This document shows, piece after piece, positions 50,693 through 59,176 of a stretch of DNA of 64,000 bases (the first letter of the stretch is position 1; each line of letters opens with the position of its first letter). A model generated the notes under the pieces. It was given only the letters and a program-made list of their open reading frames with translations. It ran no database searches and was not told where the DNA came from. A program made the translations under genes and the position numbers. Origin of the DNA: MVRE01 sp015660965 (GTDB taxonomy: Archaea; Halobacteriota; Methanomicrobia; Methanomicrobiales; Methanospirillaceae); assembly GCA_050015095.1 (NCBI GenBank), contig JBEKCC010000005.1, positions 67,695 to 131,694 on the forward strand. Direction: 5' to 3'.

Positions 50693-52378
50693 ATGAAGAA
50701 CACCCAGATATATATCTTTGGTGCTGTCGTATGCAGTCTCGTAATTCTTGTCCTCTCAACTGCTTTCGTGGTGTTTCTGGTTCCCGCGGCTGATGCTGCA
50801 GGAACAGGTGATACTCCGTTTTCGGACTTCTATTGGGTTCAGACCGGGGGACCCGTCCATATCGATATCAATATTCCCCCTCCACCGCCACTCCCTCCAC
50901 CACCCTACAACACCAATAACCCACAAAATATGGGTTCCTACTCTGGCCCCTGTCCCATAGCTACCACAGGCATAGGTACCATAGTAGCACCACAGTTACG
51001 TGACACGGGATTGAAATCAGGTGCCTTGTGCCGTGGAGCATGCGGCGTCGATTGCCAGCCAGGACGGTGCACTCCACAAAAAGATATCGTAATTCAGATC
51101 AATAGCGGGACCTGTACGTACCAGCATGTCGTCTCGTGCCCCACCCACAAGGGTTGCCAAGATCATGATGCCTGTTACGATTACTGCACAGAAAAACTCG
51201 GATATACTTCCCTTTTTGACGCCTGCCATGATATGTGCAACTCGCGTTGTTTTGACGAATATGGTTACAAAACCTGCAGTAAGTGGGCAGATATTTTGGG
51301 AAATGCAGGTAGTGTGATGAGTAATTTTGAGGACTGGTTTGCTCCCCCAACATTTGATCCCAATCATCTTCTGTTCTCTGACCCCCCTATTTTCACTAAA
51401 TGCCCAGAGGGCACCAAAATATATGATACGAGTGAAGGCCAGTGCTGTCCGGAAGGGGCGCAGTATTCTTATGCCGGTAGCTGTTGGGAGTGCCCGTCTG
51501 GCAAAGTATATGATAAGTCCTCCGGCACGTGCCGTGATTCATGTCCAGAAGGGTCTCCGTATTTCTATAATGGTGTTTGTAATTCGCAACCATCGAGTTC
51601 TAATACAGAAACCCCGACACCATCTTCTTCCCCAACTCCATCACCTACCGTGACGAAACCTACTCAAACCCCAGTTGTCAGAAAAACTATGCAGGGACCG
51701 AATGTAACCCTTACAACGATGTGGGAAGGCAACTCACAGGGGGATGCGATCTATTGGGATCCTCCGGCACCAGGGACGTGCGCACATACAACGGGAGAGA
51801 GTCACTTCCAATGCACGTCATCATTTTTACCAGGCACTAAGGTCACTCTCACCGCAGAACCGCATGAAGGTGGTATGTTCCTCGGATGGTTTGGCGCCTG
51901 TTCCGGGACTGGAGTATGCCAGGTCACCATGGATAAAGACAAAACAGTCACTGCTAATTTCCAAATGACCCCCATAGCAACTCTTGATTATAACGTATAC
52001 TGCAGTAGTAAATATCCTGGAAGCGTCTATAACGCCATGACGCACACGTGCCAATACCAAACCGTACAGACCCTGACACCATCATCACCGATCAGTCAGG
52101 GAGGAACTAACAGACCGACACTCATACCTATTGAGGGTGAATGTTGCCCGAATGAACCTTGCGATACTCAGGTCGCTGATGCTACCGGTGGGACTCCCCC
52201 ATACCACTATAGCTCCGGTTCATTTGCAAACGGGGCTCCTCCCATGGGAATGATCATCAACCTGAACGGCCACCTGACCGGTACGGCACCGGCAGTTGGA
52301 ACATATACATTTAGCATTTGTGTGGCAGATATCACCGGTGCATCGGACTGCAAACAGACACGTCTCATTGTCAGTTAA
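50693..52378 (+). CDS. Secreted multidomain protein with phospholipase A2-like domain, InlB-type repeat and Ig-like domain
   Basis: A 561-residue exported protein. A signal or anchor helix spans residues 8-36 (ending PAADAAG). A poly-Pro patch is at 62-71. Residues about 105-205 are Cys-rich and contain GCQDHDACYDYC (154-165), matching the phospholipase A2 active-site CCxxHDxC with His158-Asp159, and a second Cys-Asp set (ACHDMC). Cys-rich knots (CPEGTKIYD..., CWECPSGKVYD...) follow to about 300, then a Ser/Thr/Pro linker, an InlB/Flg_new-like domain (TLTAEPHEGGMFLGWFGACS), and a C-terminal putative Ig (He_PIG) domain (GGTPPYHYSSGSFANGAPPM). Many disulfides suit an extracellular location. Enzymatic activity is unproven. 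Confidence 0.75.
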   Translation: MKNTQIYIFGAVVCSLVILVLSTAFVVFLVPAADAAGTGDTPFSDFYWVQTGGPVHIDINIPPPPPLPPPPYNTNNPQNMGSYSGPCPIATTGIGTIVAPQLRDTGLKSGALCRGACGVDCQPGRCTPQKDIVIQINSGTCTYQHVVSCPTHKGCQDHDACYDYCTEKLGYTSLFDACHDMCNSRCFDEYGYKTCSKWADILGNAGSVMSNFEDWFAPPTFDPNHLLFSDPPIFTKCPEGTKIYDTSEGQCCPEGAQYSYAGSCWECPSGKVYDKSSGTCRDSCPEGSPYFYNGVCNSQPSSSNTETPTPSSSPTPSPTVTKPTQTPVVRKTMQGPNVTLTTMWEGNSQGDAIYWDPPAPGTCAHTTGESHFQCTSSFLPGTKVTLTAEPHEGGMFLGWFGACSGTGVCQVTMDKDKTVTANFQMTPIATLDYNVYCSSKYPGSVYNAMTHTCQYQTVQTLTPSSPISQGGTNRPTLIPIEGECCPNEPCDTQVADATGGTPPYHYSSGSFANGAPPMGMIINLNGHLTGTAPAVGTYTFSICVADITGASDCKQTRLIVS

Positions 52379-52487
52379 ATTATATTTTTTTCACATTTTT
52401 TACGTGTTCAAGATTTATTACAACTGACAGATAGTAGAGTTCTGGTGCATTAACGAGATTTTTCCTATAGTTGAGGTAAGTATTACA

Positions 52488-52534
52488 AGAGATCTCCTTT
52501 TTCCAAGCCCCACAAATACAACGGAACCTGATTA
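52488..52534 (+). repeat. Degenerate copy A of a pair of intergenic repeats
   Basis: The stretch beginning attacaagagatctcc in the 175-base gap after the PLA2-like gene resembles attacgagaaatcttttt at 55560-55611, also downstream of a plus-strand gene and 3' of a minus-strand gene. Roughly three quarters of about 50 bases agree with two small gaps. No coding is seen in the rest of the gap. Confidence 0.35.
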
Positions 52535-52553
52535 TTTTTTTTATTTAAGGTTT

Positions 52554-52763
52554 CTATAATCGCAGGTAATATACCATAGCGAGAGTCCCATGGATAAGCA
52601 CCATTAAAATTGTGAGTCGTGCAAGATTCATATGCCAGTTAAGTGAGACGGTAATTTTTCCTTTCATTATCAAGAATCCGATTATTGCTGTACTAATTAA
52701 ACACAAGAATGCAGCGATTCCTGTATAAATGATCATGGGGAAACTAATCCACGATGAAATCAT
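52554..52763 (-). CDS. Small two-helix membrane protein
   Basis: A 69-residue membrane protein from ATG 52761-52763 (MISSWISFPMIIYTGIAAFL). Two hydrophobic helices are separated by a short KGKITVSLNWHMN loop; the second contains WHMNLARLTILMVLIHGTLA with His residues spaced as in heme-b membrane proteins (DUF4405-like), so heme binding is conceivable. An open frame back to 52817 is poorly conserved. It is isolated and of unknown function, so the call is tentative. Confidence 0.5.
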   Translation of the reverse strand: MISSWISFPMIIYTGIAAFLCLISTAIIGFLIMKGKITVSLNWHMNLARLTILMVLIHGTLAMVYYLRL

Positions 52764-52963
52764 AATGAATAAACCTCTTTGTAGACAGTGATAAAACATG
52801 CCGAAAGAATCCTGCACAATTAGTCAGACATTCCCAACAGGATCCTCCTTGTGGTGTTAGATAGCGATGCAATATTACCAGAACCAAATAGATGAAAAGT
52901 CGTAAAATTTTTCTCTTCTTTTGAAGTTTGAAGTTGTAGAAAACATTATCTTACCCTCTTTTA

Positions 52964-54142
52964 ATGTGTAATAGGAGAATTCAGTTCCAAAAGTTGATTC
53001 TTATGATTCTTTCTAGAAATGATAAATCGAGATTCAATTTTTGGAGAAATATCGCACTTATTTTTACCTTTCTAGTAATAATTTGTATAACTTCCATCTC
53101 GGTTGAGGCTTCTACTGATAATACCTTGACTCTATTTGTAAAAGACGTAAAAACAGGTAACTATCTTGATGGTGCGATGGTTTATTTAGATGGTGCTTTT
53201 ATAGGGACAACGGGCGAGTCGAATAATGCAGGGACGCTGCAGTTAAGCAATGTTTCTATTGGAGTTCACACTCTACGAATTACCAAAGAAGGATATATTG
53301 AAGTGACAAAAAAGGTACAATTTCCGGATACAAAAACGGTTGAATTGACGATGAATAAGGGATCCCTTTTCCTCTTAAATAAAAATGGATATTTTCCCCA
53401 CGGAATTAATGTTATTTTTATCCCCTCGGAAACATCCTTTAGCTGTTCTGAAAATAGAAAATTATTTGATTCTACCTATACGGTAAATGAAAACCGCTTT
53501 AAAGAAGATGTTGTTGCAATTATCAATCGGACATTCCTACACCTCGATAAAATCACCTCACCATCAGCTCCACTCATAGAAGATTATCAAAATCGATTCA
53601 ATTTTTATTACTATTACAACCCTGCTGTACATGCAGATGCATATTCTGGCTGTGCTGGCACGGTGTCGGATTTATATTGGAAGACTGTCACATTTAGTGA
53701 CATCACTGTCATTCTCTACCCGACTTATACTGGAGTGTATACCGGTCCTCCATGCCAACCAATGGGTTGCTACAAATCTATGGGTTCTGGAAGAAATCTG
53801 ATGAAAGCCCCAGCTGATAGCACGTACTTGTTTGATCATGAAATGGGGCACGCTCTTTTTGGACTTGTTGATACCTATTGTGGAAATACGTATTATTACG
53901 AGAACAGTCCCGATCCCAATGTGTGGGCATCCTTGGATAAGTGTATAGCCAATGCAAAGATGAATAATTTCGACCCTAATAATTGCAAACAAATTAAAGG
54001 GGGATCTTCAAGTTTGTGTTCTAAACCGTTCTGGCGCTGGGATCCAAGCCCCGATATCATGGAAACGGGATATTACGGATCCTTTGGTTCCGCAGCAACG
54101 CAACGTATTAATTACATTTTGTCAAAAACAGGGAGTGCATAA
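52964..54142 (+). CDS. Secreted PEGA-domain zinc metalloprotease (M64-like)
   Basis: A 392-residue exported protein. A hydrophobic signal is at about 30-48 (NIALIFTFLVIICITSISVE), cleaved near SVEAS. Residues about 53-132 form a PEGA-like carbohydrate/adhesion domain (KTGNYLDGAMVYLDGAFIGT, GVHTLRITKEGYIEV). The catalytic part has HEMGHALFGLVD (292-303), the HExxH zinc site of M64/IgA-protease-like peptidases, with a later conserved Cys-rich loop (CGNTYYY, CIANAKM, CSKPFWRW) and DIMETGYYG. ATG 52964 is the longest start; TTG 52994 or ATG 53003 are alternatives. It is followed after 2 bases by the tethered response regulator, so it is coupled to it. Confidence 0.78.
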   Translation: MCNRRIQFQKLILMILSRNDKSRFNFWRNIALIFTFLVIICITSISVEASTDNTLTLFVKDVKTGNYLDGAMVYLDGAFIGTTGESNNAGTLQLSNVSIGVHTLRITKEGYIEVTKKVQFPDTKTVELTMNKGSLFLLNKNGYFPHGINVIFIPSETSFSCSENRKLFDSTYTVNENRFKEDVVAIINRTFLHLDKITSPSAPLIEDYQNRFNFYYYYNPAVHADAYSGCAGTVSDLYWKTVTFSDITVILYPTYTGVYTGPPCQPMGCYKSMGSGRNLMKAPADSTYLFDHEMGHALFGLVDTYCGNTYYYENSPDPNVWASLDKCIANAKMNNFDPNNCKQIKGGSSSLCSKPFWRWDPSPDIMETGYYGSFGSAATQRINYILSKTGSA

Positions 54143-54144
54143 TA

Positions 54145-55443
54145 ATGAATGGAAAAATTCTCGTGTGTCTGATTGTTTCCATGGCTCTCTTAATATGTAT
54201 AGGTTGGACACATGCACAACCGCTTCCCGATTATGAAAAAATTGTTACTATCACATTGAACTATCAAGATGGAATTTACAAGCCGGTTGACCAGTCTATC
54301 CAGTATGGACAGGCGCCTAATCTCAATATTCTCTCTGGGAATCTACGTGGCGTTATCGTTGACAATAATGACAGAGAAATTAAAACTTTTTCGCTCATGG
54401 AACCTGGAATTGCAGTTGGTGAGGGGATCCAAGGAACACCGGGGAATAATCCACATATTCAAGGGTATGTGGAGAGAACCGATCCTGCTGAAATGGTTAT
54501 TACCATACCCTATCTGCAGAACATGCAGAAATTCAATCTTTACGATACACAGAACAACAATCTTCTAGTCTCTATTGACCTCTCTCCAGCTATTATAACA
54601 TTTTGTGCCGAGTATACCGGAGATCCTGATTGCCTCGGGCTTGCCTCACAATCAACAAAACCTGTACCAGAAACAAGGACGCCTATTTTATACCTCTCAG
54701 TTTTTGCCGTTTTATTAATCAGTGGGACCACACTTGTGTATATATTTTCACGACAAGAAACCAAACAAGACATTCCAAGGAAGCTTACTATTCTTACGGT
54801 AGATGACGAGCCAACTATACTCGAACTTATTCAATTAATGCTTAAAAAGGAAGGCTATAATACAATATCCGCTCCCGGTGGGAAAGAATGTCTCGAACTT
54901 ATCAAACAGAAAAAACAGCGTCCAGATGTAATACTCCTTGATATCATGATGCAGCCGATGGACGGATGGGAGACACTCGAACATATTAAAGCAAATCCTG
55001 ATACAAAAACGATTCCTGTCTTAATGCTCACTGGAAAACAGCTCACTGCTGCTGAAGCAAAACGCTATCACATCTGTATCGAGGATTACATCATGAAGCC
55101 ATTTACCAATGCCCAGCTTATTGCAGCAATTGAACACGTGTTTATTCGAGAGAGAACGATTAAAGAGAATTTACCTCTCGCTAAAAAGGCTGGTATTTCC
55201 CAAGACATATATTGTGAATTTGCAAAACTCTCAAAGCATATAGATGTGAATAAAAAAATCGTCGATCTTTTACAACTGACCTATGTTGTGGATGAGTCAG
55301 GAAAATTGGGCGATGCTGAAGCAAATAAAATAATCGAGCAAATGATTCTGAATACCAAGCTCAATGAAGATCGGTTTGAGCAAATGAAGCGTGAGATATT
55401 TTCAGCGTTTGCAGAAAAAGGGTATCCTGTACCACATCTGTAG
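54145..55443 (+). CDS. Membrane-anchored response regulator with extracellular N-terminal domain
   Basis: A 432-residue protein with an uncommon layout. Residues 1-25 are a signal peptide (ILVCLIVSMALLICIGWTHA). Residues about 30-175 form an extracellular domain (TITLNYQDGIYKPVDQSIQY, YGQAPNLNILSGNLRGVIVD). One membrane helix lies at about 181-202. Inside the cell a full CheY-like REC domain follows (TILTVDDEPTILELIQLMLK, phosphoacceptor D266 in VILLDIMMQPMDGW, KPF loop later), then a helical C-terminus (340-432). A response regulator anchored through the membrane to an outside domain is unusual. It starts 2 bases after the protease stop and may sense or organise the secreted protease system. 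Confidence 0.82.
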   Translation: MNGKILVCLIVSMALLICIGWTHAQPLPDYEKIVTITLNYQDGIYKPVDQSIQYGQAPNLNILSGNLRGVIVDNNDREIKTFSLMEPGIAVGEGIQGTPGNNPHIQGYVERTDPAEMVITIPYLQNMQKFNLYDTQNNNLLVSIDLSPAIITFCAEYTGDPDCLGLASQSTKPVPETRTPILYLSVFAVLLISGTTLVYIFSRQETKQDIPRKLTILTVDDEPTILELIQLMLKKEGYNTISAPGGKECLELIKQKKQRPDVILLDIMMQPMDGWETLEHIKANPDTKTIPVLMLTGKQLTAAEAKRYHICIEDYIMKPFTNAQLIAAIEHVFIRERTIKENLPLAKKAGISQDIYCEFAKLSKHIDVNKKIVDLLQLTYVVDESGKLGDAEANKIIEQMILNTKLNEDRFEQMKREIFSAFAEKGYPVPHL

Positions 55444-55559
55444 AGTTCCTGATAAAGATCTAGTGTAAAACAACACAAATTTCTTTTTTCGTCATTGGGT
55501 TTGGTGTGGGAATTCCCGCCAACATGTGTAAACTTCCATTGGTCAAATCAAGATTAGAT

Positions 55560-55611
55560 ATTACGAGAAATCTTTTTCTTCAAGTCCCGACAACGCAACA
55601 GAGCCCGGAAT
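55560..55611 (+). repeat. Degenerate copy B of a pair of intergenic repeats
   Basis: Second copy of the element described at 52488-52534, in the 186-base gap between the tethered response regulator and the minus-strand REC-GAF gene. The two copies bracket the small membrane protein, protease and tethered regulator genes. Confidence 0.35.
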
Positions 55612-55629
55612 CATTAAAATTAATTACTT

Positions 55630-56562
55630 TCACCCCATCGCTGCACCAAGGAGATTTGCTGTAATTCTCAATGCTTCAATCTCTTCAACAGACCAATATC
55701 TGTCTAAAACATGGAAAAATCCAATAAAACCCCACAATTTGTCTCTTATGATGATGGGTAGTATTGCACCCGATTGAACACCAAGCAGGGAAAAAAACCG
55801 TTTTTCTGATTCTGGAACGTTATTTGTGGATGCCAGAACAACCTCCCCTCTGGATAGTAATTCATGCCAGCGGGAAAGTCCAAGTGATGAGAGGGTGAAC
55901 TCTTTTAACTCCCGCTTATAGAGGCTGGGGTAAATTCCTGGCCCGGTCCACTCATATTTCATGCTGAGTAAAGGAGATCCTTCTGGATCCAAATGAATTT
56001 TAAAAATTGAAATTGTACTCGTGTCAATTGTCAGTCCGATCAGTGCAAGAAAATCCTGTATTGTTGATGCATCAATATCGCGTGATACGTCTTCTTTGCT
56101 AGTTTTCGAATAAGAGACCCGTAACATCCATTCAACTGCAGAACTTACAGCAAAAAGTATGGCATCGCGTTTTTTAATTTCTCGGTCAATTTTGTGTTTA
56201 TACAACGCCATTTCGATAATAGAATGAAGTTCCCGTTCATCATACGGTTTCAGGACATATCCGTACGGTTCAGTAATTTTTGCCCGCTCAAGGAGGTCTT
56301 TGTCGGCGTATGCCGTAAGGTAGATGACAGGAATATCATATAGCGAATGGATCTGCCCAGCAGCTTCGATACCGTCCATCTTTCCGGCAAGGTGAATATC
56401 CATGAGCACCAGGTTCGGCTGTGTTTCTTTGACTTTTTCAATTGCAAGTTCACCGGATGCAGAGATTCCCGAAACACTGTAGCCCAGACTTTTCAACGTT
56501 TCTTTGATATCGTTTGCAACAATTGCCTCATCTTCAACAATGAATACCGCAGGTTTTGCCAT
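55630..56562 (-). CDS. Response regulator with REC and GAF-like domains
   Basis: A 310-residue cytoplasmic regulator. The N-terminal REC domain (residues 1-125) has AVFIVEDEAIVANDIKETLK, phosphoacceptor D55 in NLVLMDIHLAGKMDG, and the KPYDEREL switch Lys. Residues about 135-310 form a GAF-like sensory domain (RDAILFAVSSAVEWMLRVSY, GAILPIIIRDKLWGFIGFFH, ITANLLGAAMG). There is no DNA-binding output. It is the last gene of an operon of histidine kinases, 11 bases after kinase 56574, and is the likely phosphate acceptor for them. Confidence 0.88.
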   Translation of the reverse strand: MAKPAVFIVEDEAIVANDIKETLKSLGYSVSGISASGELAIEKVKETQPNLVLMDIHLAGKMDGIEAAGQIHSLYDIPVIYLTAYADKDLLERAKITEPYGYVLKPYDERELHSIIEMALYKHKIDREIKKRDAILFAVSSAVEWMLRVSYSKTSKEDVSRDIDASTIQDFLALIGLTIDTSTISIFKIHLDPEGSPLLSMKYEWTGPGIYPSLYKRELKEFTLSSLGLSRWHELLSRGEVVLASTNNVPESEKRFFSLLGVQSGAILPIIIRDKLWGFIGFFHVLDRYWSVEEIEALRITANLLGAAMG

Positions 56563-56573
56563 GACATTCCTCC

Positions 56574-59114
56574 TTACGCAATCTCTCGATGTACCGAAAT
56601 GATATAGGTTGTTCCTAGTTCTCTTTCAACTTTTATTGTCCCATTAAGCTGTTCAACAAGATTATTCACAAGCCGGAGACCAAGCGATTCTGGGTTCTTC
56701 CAGTCTAGATTAGGGGGCAGTCCGATTCCATCATCCTTGATGACTAGTGTGAGAACCTTATTCTCGTACTGGCTGCTGATAGTGATCGTACCTTTTCGGT
56801 CGGACGGGAACGCATGGTTCAGTGCGTTCGAGATCAGTTCATTGATTATCAGGCCAAGCGGTATTGCAGTGTTGATATCAATCATGACCTTTTCGATGGC
56901 GATCTCCAAGGCTACTTTTTGGAAATTGACTCCATAGTATGAGAAGAGCTGGGTTGCAAGGAACTTTGTGTAGTCAGAGAGGTCGATCTGCGAGAGCTTC
57001 TCTGACTGTGAGAGCTTTTCGTAGACAAGGGACATTGCCCTTACACGATGCTGAGTCTCTGCCATAATCTGTTTCATTTGTTTATCGTCAATCTGACGCA
57101 TCTGGAGGTTTATAAGGCTGATGATGATCTGTAGGTTGTTCTTGACGCGGTGGTGGACTTCGCGTAGGAGCAGGACCTTTTCTTGGAGTGCCTTATTCAG
57201 CTCTTCAGTACGGTTTACCACTTTTTGTTCAAGTTCTTCGTTGAAATGTTTAAGCAGGTCTTCTGCACGCCTGCGTTCGGTGATATCTGAGAAGAAGCCG
57301 ACACTGCGCATCCCTCCATCGATAAAGATATGCGTGGAGGAAATGTCCGCATACAGGATTGTTTTATCTTTTCGCAGTAACGGGATATTCATTGACATCA
57401 TTTTTTCACCGCGTGACTGAGCTATAAATTCACCTATCGCGAAGTCCAAGGATTCTTTTGGAACAATATTCTCTACGCCTAGGGTGGTAAGTTCTCCTTC
57501 AGAATACCCAAGCATCCTGCACATCGCCGGATTTGCATACATGAACTTCTTTGTCTCGATATCAGCAACCAAAATTCCTTCAACTGCTCCCTCAAAGAGG
57601 GACCGGAATCGCAGTTCTTTCTCAAGGAGTTTCTTTTCTATATGTTTACGTTCGGTAATATCACGCGCTATCCCGAGAACCGCAATGACATTCCCCTCCT
57701 TATCTTTTAACGGCACCGAACTAGTGTCAATCCAAAATTCCTGTTCACCGAATTGAATTTTCTCTTCCGTTTTTACGGGCTCTCCCGTTTCGAATACTTT
57801 CTTTAACATAATGCCTTGTGCATCGGCAATACCAGGTGGGAAAAGACTTTTTCTTGGTGATCCAATCACCTGATTGTAAGGAAGGCGGAACAATTTCAGC
57901 GCAGCGGGATTGACGTACTTCATAGTATCATCCCTGTCAACGATGAAGATCTGATCCGGTAACGCTTCCGCAAGGGTACGATACCGCTCTTCGCTTTGGG
58001 CAAGCGCCTCATTAGTTTTCCTGTGCTCAGTGGTATCATAGGCAATAGTGGATGCGCCGATCAGACGGTTCTGTGTATCTTTGATCGGGGATACAGTCAT
58101 GATGACGTTGATCTGCCCGCCATCTTTTTTCATTCTCAGGGTTTCGTAACGGATAACGGGCATGCCATTCCTGATCTGTTCAAGAATTTTTTGGGTGTCA
58201 TCCGGGTGATCCGGCGGCACCAGCAACGAGATATTCCTGCCGACTATTTCTTGTGCAGAATATTCATAGATCCGTTCGGCTCCGGCATTCCAGCTGGTGA
58301 TGATCCCGTCTAGCGTTTTACCGATGATTGCTTCATCCGAATACTCCACAATGGCAGCAAGATGTGCCAGTTCCTCTTCAGCTTTAACAGCATTGGTGAA
58401 GTTGACTCCAATCGCAATAAAACTCGAGAGATGTTTTTCATACTCTGGGATCTTTTTTGTATTCCACAGGATAATTTTCTCGGTCCCATCTTTGCAGGTT
58501 ATGGTACTTCTGAAGTTTTCCAGATAGTTGTCCTTTTTTATAATTTCGGTAATTTTTTCGGTAATTTCTTTTCGGTACTCTTTTTTTGGATAAAGGAGCT
58601 TCCAGACTTCGTTTTTTCCGATGACTTCGTTTGCAGTATATCCACTCAGTTCTGCGGCTGCCCTATTCCATTCAAGGATCCTGCCGCTTGAATCAAGCAC
58701 CATCAGCCAGACATTCGCATTCTGGATAATACTCTCTTGAATCCGGGTCGCTCTCATGAGGTTGTTCCGTGCCTGTAGGAGGTTCTCAGAAAGGTATACT
58801 ACAAGTGCAGCAATGCCGATGAATACGAATGCACGGACGGCGGCACCTTCGATTTCAGTAAGGTTGCCTGGTATATAAAAAACAACAAGAACAAGGTAAA
58901 AAAAGCTGAGCACGACAGACAGGAAAAAACCCTTTTTCCGGTAATGATAGGAAAGAAGCACGATCGGGATGTAATAGAGGTGCATGAAGATTGTCGTGAT
59001 TCCACGGGACAGGCAATATACTGTTATAAACAGGACAATGCAGGAAATTGAAAGAAGAGTCGCTTTCCACATGTTTTCCGTCATAGTGTATCCGTCTCGA
59101 ATGGTCTGAGTCAT
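56574..59114 (-). CDS. Membrane PAS-HisKA_2 sensor histidine kinase
   Basis: An 846-residue histidine kinase. Residues about 18-115 form four membrane helices. Four PAS domains follow (about 125-245, 248-365, 372-490, 500-620), each ending in a D-T/I-T-E-R/H motif. The HisKA_2 dimerisation domain has the phospho-His motif REVHHRVKNNLQIIISL (about 655-671), and the HATPase has NAF-like NELISNALNHAFP and KDDGIGLPPNLDW. It matches the methanogen HisKA_2 (HWE/HPK-11-like) group. It is close in sequence to the two kinases upstream in the same minus-strand operon. Confidence 0.93.
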   Translation of the reverse strand: MTQTIRDGYTMTENMWKATLLSISCIVLFITVYCLSRGITTIFMHLYYIPIVLLSYHYRKKGFFLSVVLSFFYLVLVVFYIPGNLTEIEGAAVRAFVFIGIAALVVYLSENLLQARNNLMRATRIQESIIQNANVWLMVLDSSGRILEWNRAAAELSGYTANEVIGKNEVWKLLYPKKEYRKEITEKITEIIKKDNYLENFRSTITCKDGTEKIILWNTKKIPEYEKHLSSFIAIGVNFTNAVKAEEELAHLAAIVEYSDEAIIGKTLDGIITSWNAGAERIYEYSAQEIVGRNISLLVPPDHPDDTQKILEQIRNGMPVIRYETLRMKKDGGQINVIMTVSPIKDTQNRLIGASTIAYDTTEHRKTNEALAQSEERYRTLAEALPDQIFIVDRDDTMKYVNPAALKLFRLPYNQVIGSPRKSLFPPGIADAQGIMLKKVFETGEPVKTEEKIQFGEQEFWIDTSSVPLKDKEGNVIAVLGIARDITERKHIEKKLLEKELRFRSLFEGAVEGILVADIETKKFMYANPAMCRMLGYSEGELTTLGVENIVPKESLDFAIGEFIAQSRGEKMMSMNIPLLRKDKTILYADISSTHIFIDGGMRSVGFFSDITERRRAEDLLKHFNEELEQKVVNRTEELNKALQEKVLLLREVHHRVKNNLQIIISLINLQMRQIDDKQMKQIMAETQHRVRAMSLVYEKLSQSEKLSQIDLSDYTKFLATQLFSYYGVNFQKVALEIAIEKVMIDINTAIPLGLIINELISNALNHAFPSDRKGTITISSQYENKVLTLVIKDDGIGLPPNLDWKNPESLGLRLVNNLVEQLNGTIKVERELGTTYIISVHREIA

Positions 59115-59176
59115 AATGATCTCCGGTCCATGGCCCTCTTTGCAGAGATTTTGTAAGAGTACATATCAACACGTGA

